From an uncultured Eubacteriales bacterium (GTDB taxonomy: Bacteria > Bacillota > Clostridia > Christensenellales > Borkfalkiaceae), in NCBI GenBank assembly GCA_902766475.1, contig CACXDQ010000199.1, positions 1 to 6,912 of the forward strand: 6,912 nt of DNA, written 5' to 3'. Below the pieces are notes generated by a model that was not told the DNA's origin, made no database searches, and saw only the letters and a program-made list of their open reading frames with translations. Below are positions 4,889-6,912 of this stretch, one piece after another. The position numbers were made by a program, and so were the translations under genes. The stretch's first letter is position 1. Every line of letters begins with the position of its first letter.

Positions 4889-6912
4889 TTACGCCTGCGC
4901 CTTTTCCGCCTTGTATTCCGCATGGTGAACGTCGGTCGCCGTGCGGTCGAGATAATATTGTTCAAGCGTTCCGTTCTTCTTTATTTCGGAGAGGTCGGAA
5001 ACGTCTAAAATGTGTCCCTTTTTGATTATCGCCACCCTCGTGCAGACAGATTCCACAACGTCGATGAGGTGGGAAGAGAAAAATACGATATTGCCCGCCT
5101 CGGCGTGCTGTTTCATACATTCCTTAACCTGATAGATGCTCGTCGGATCAAGGCCCGTGAGCGGCTCGTCGAGTATCCACACTTTGGGGCTGTGAACGAG
5201 AGCGGAAATTATTGTTATCTTCTGTTTCATGCCGTGGCTGTAAGTTTTTATCTGATTGTCGAAAGCGCCTTGAAGCTCGAACAGCTTGACGTATTTTTCA
5301 ATAGTTGTATTTCTCTCCTCTTTGGAAATGCCGTAGAGGTCGGCGATATAGTTGACGTATTGTCTGCCCGTCAGTTTTTCGTACAATGCGTAGTGATCGG
5401 GAACGTAACCTATATTCGCCTTTGCGAGGACGGGCTCATACTCAACGTCATAGCCGCAGACCGTAATATGTCCGCTCGTTATGGGCTGAATACCCACTAT
5501 GCTCTTTATTATCGTGCTTTTCCCGGCGCCGTTATGCCCCAAAAAGCCGAATATCTCTCCGCCGTTCACTTCGAGCGAAGCGTCTTTTACGGCGTAGACC
5601 TTTCCGTTTCCGTAACGCTTGGCAAAATCATTCAAAACAAGCTTTATTTCCCTTTGTTCCATATCCGCTCCGATATATCCGCCGTCGTTTACTTCTCTTG
5701 CGAGGAAGTCGGCTTTTATTTTTTTCTTTCTGTCTTGTATTTCAAAAATCGCGTCGACGAACGAGTAAGCCGCCTCGTACAAAAACCACATTCCGGCGGC
5801 GATAAACGCATACACTACGAAATAGAGGAACTGATACAGCGGGTGGAAAGTAAATTGAAGCTCGCCGATATTGAACGAAACGTTGCCGTAAAAGAGCTTA
5901 TTTGCCCATTCTCCGAGCTTGTCCGCAACGAAGTTTGAGTTTATAAAGAAGTAGTCTACTTCCTTGTAATTTGAAAGCCATGCGTTTGAGATGAGCGCAA
6001 CGGCATAGTATATCGCAAAGCCGACGAGAGAATACGTGAAGTGTTTGAGTTTCGGCCGCTCGTAAATCCTCAGCGCAACCATTAAAATCGGCATAAAGAA
6101 CGCAATGTAGTGATTTGTGAAGAAAAGCACAACGTCGAATGCGAAGATATTGTTGCCCGTGCCGTAGTTGGGCATAAGCATTGCGAGAAGCGCACCGAAA
6201 ACGTTGATGAAATAGGTGAAATAAAACAGCTTGTCGAGCTTGAAGATAAGGCACAGCGGAACGAGATACATCGCCGTATGGCAAAGGTGCAGAGGAAGCC
6301 TCGTAACGTCGGCAAAGTCTATTATCTTATAATCTGTCGAGAAAGACAGCCACGTTCCTATACTGATATAGAGGAGTATGCCCCTCACCTCTTCCTTGTC
6401 CTTGTTATTGTTTAACGCAACAAATAAAAGTATCGGCAACAAAACGCCAATATATAGGTCTATTCTATGCGTTAAAGACATATCTTCGGGCCCGTAAGCG
6501 TGAGGAAAATCACCGAAAAGCGCCTTTAAAACGTAGGGCGCCATCGTCGCAAGTATCATCAGAGGAATGAGATAAAGCCCCGTCAATTCGCTTTTTTTGA
6601 CCTTAAAGCCGCACTCGGCAAACGTTATTACGGAATACGCCGCAAGAAAACCTAACTCGACGCCCATAAGCTCGGCACGAAGCGAAAAGCCGCCGTAGAC
6701 GTCGGCGCCGCAAATGCCCTTTGTCGCGGGGCTTATAAAGGCGATAGCCAAAATAGTTACGGCGGAAGAATAGTATCTTATAAGGAAAGAATATCTGTCA
6801 CGCTTGAAAAAGGGATAGAGAACGACGAGGAGAATACAAGCGTAGATATTGTTGTTCAAAACGATCGAAACGGCGGTGAAGAATTTGCCTATATTAAGCC
6901 CTTCGAGGGCAA
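4889..6912 (-). CDS. YwaF/TMEM164-like membrane domain fused to ABC-2-type ATPase (5'-partial)
   Basis: Probable energising subunit of an ABC exporter, with an unusual membrane-embedded N-terminus. Residues are numbered from the TTG at 6857-6859. Residues 1 to about 365 hold roughly ten hydrophobic segments. LPLHLCH (188-194), then a glycine/asparagine-rich loop and FFTNH (246-250), resemble the Cys- and His-containing core of the TIGR02206/YwaF family. A charged linker (about 373-402) leads to a complete ABC ATPase: Walker A GHNGAGKST (441-449), signature YSHGMKQK (540-547), Walker B WILDEP (561-566), D-loop GLD (569-571) and H-loop His597. Asp488 stands at the Q-loop position, and acidic residues there are common in ABC-2 ATPases. 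The frame stays open through 6912 with no ATG upstream of the TTG, so the true start probably lies outside the window. The stop is 18 nt before the permease gene. The ATPase call is very secure. The YwaF assignment rests on motif resemblance. Substrate unknown. Confidence 0.9.
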   Translation of the reverse strand, partial: ALEGLNIGKFFTAVSIVLNNNIYACILLVVLYPFFKRDRYSFLIRYYSSAVTILAIAFISPATKGICGADVYGGFSLRAELMGVELGFLAAYSVITFAECGFKVKKSELTGLYLIPLMILATMAPYVLKALFGDFPHAYGPEDMSLTHRIDLYIGVLLPILLFVALNNNKDKEEVRGILLYISIGTWLSFSTDYKIIDFADVTRLPLHLCHTAMYLVPLCLIFKLDKLFYFTYFINVFGALLAMLMPNYGTGNNIFAFDVVLFFTNHYIAFFMPILMVALRIYERPKLKHFTYSLVGFAIYYAVALISNAWLSNYKEVDYFFINSNFVADKLGEWANKLFYGNVSFNIGELQFTFHPLYQFLYFVVYAFIAAGMWFLYEAAYSFVDAIFEIQDRKKKIKADFLAREVNDGGYIGADMEQREIKLVLNDFAKRYGNGKVYAVKDASLEVNGGEIFGFLGHNGAGKSTIIKSIVGIQPITSGHITVCGYDVEYEPVLAKANIGYVPDHYALYEKLTGRQYVNYIADLYGISKEERNTTIEKYVKLFELQGAFDNQIKTYSHGMKQKITIISALVHSPKVWILDEPLTGLDPTSIYQVKECMKQHAEAGNIVFFSSHLIDVVESVCTRVAIIKKGHILDVSDLSEIKKNGTLEQYYLDRTATDVHHAEYKAEKAQA
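5660..5671 (-). promoter_or_regulatory. Possible internal ribosome binding site and ATG before the ATPase domain
   Basis: Within the fusion gene, a GGAG (5668-5671) lies 5 nt upstream of an in-frame ATG (5660-5662, Met400). Initiation here would yield a free-standing ATPase of 257 residues, the usual size for an ABC-2 ATPase, beginning three residues before the ATPase fold. It could be an active internal start giving both fused and free ATPase, or a relic of the gene fusion. GGAG also arises easily by chance, so this is only suggestive. Confidence 0.35.

Noticed and set aside
5012..5938. Long plus-strand open frame (308 codons) opposite the ATPase domain
   Set aside because: It lies wholly antisense to the motif-complete ATPase and membrane domain. 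Its product has no recognisable motif, and its length follows from the codon use of the real gene.

Overview
The window carries one co-directional gene cluster, all read on the minus strand and so running from the right edge towards the left. It encodes a probable ABC exporter with its own cell-surface proteins. In transcription order the genes are: (1) a large fusion protein, a YwaF/TIGR02206-like polytopic membrane domain followed by an ABC-2-type ATPase, whose 5' end lies beyond the right edge; (2) a 12-helix ABC permease; (3) a small membrane-anchored protein with a bacterial Ig-like exterior; (4) an 834-residue lipoprotein with an N-terminal Ig-like domain and a long beta-rich body. Spacing is tight: 18 nt between genes 1 and 2, an ATGA overlap between 2 and 3, and 68 nt containing a hairpin between 3 and 4. 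This suggests one transcript with lipoprotein output possibly tuned separately.

The leftmost ~186 bases are non-coding. They hold a strong 15-bp perfect hairpin just downstream of the lipoprotein stop, the likely transcript end. Beyond it is an AT-rich array of short hairpins linked by a recurring ATATAACT motif. Four hairpins have different arm sequences, but each keeps its own pairing, so the folding looks conserved rather than the stem sequence. This array is the most unusual non-coding signal here.

The organism is probably an uncultured member of the Firmicutes, in the Clostridia. Support comes from the lipoprotein signal peptide without any outer-membrane machinery, the AAGGAG/GGAG-type ribosome binding sites, the Lys-rich N-termini, and the YwaF-like and ABC-2 families. 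The genus cannot be told from the sequence.

A working model is that the fused ATPase powers the permease, the YwaF-like domain adds a membrane-embedded activity or a second transmembrane partner, and the two exported proteins act at the outer face. The transported substrate is unknown. I do not recognise this four-gene combination as a named system. No RNA gene, CRISPR array, IS element or phage gene is visible.
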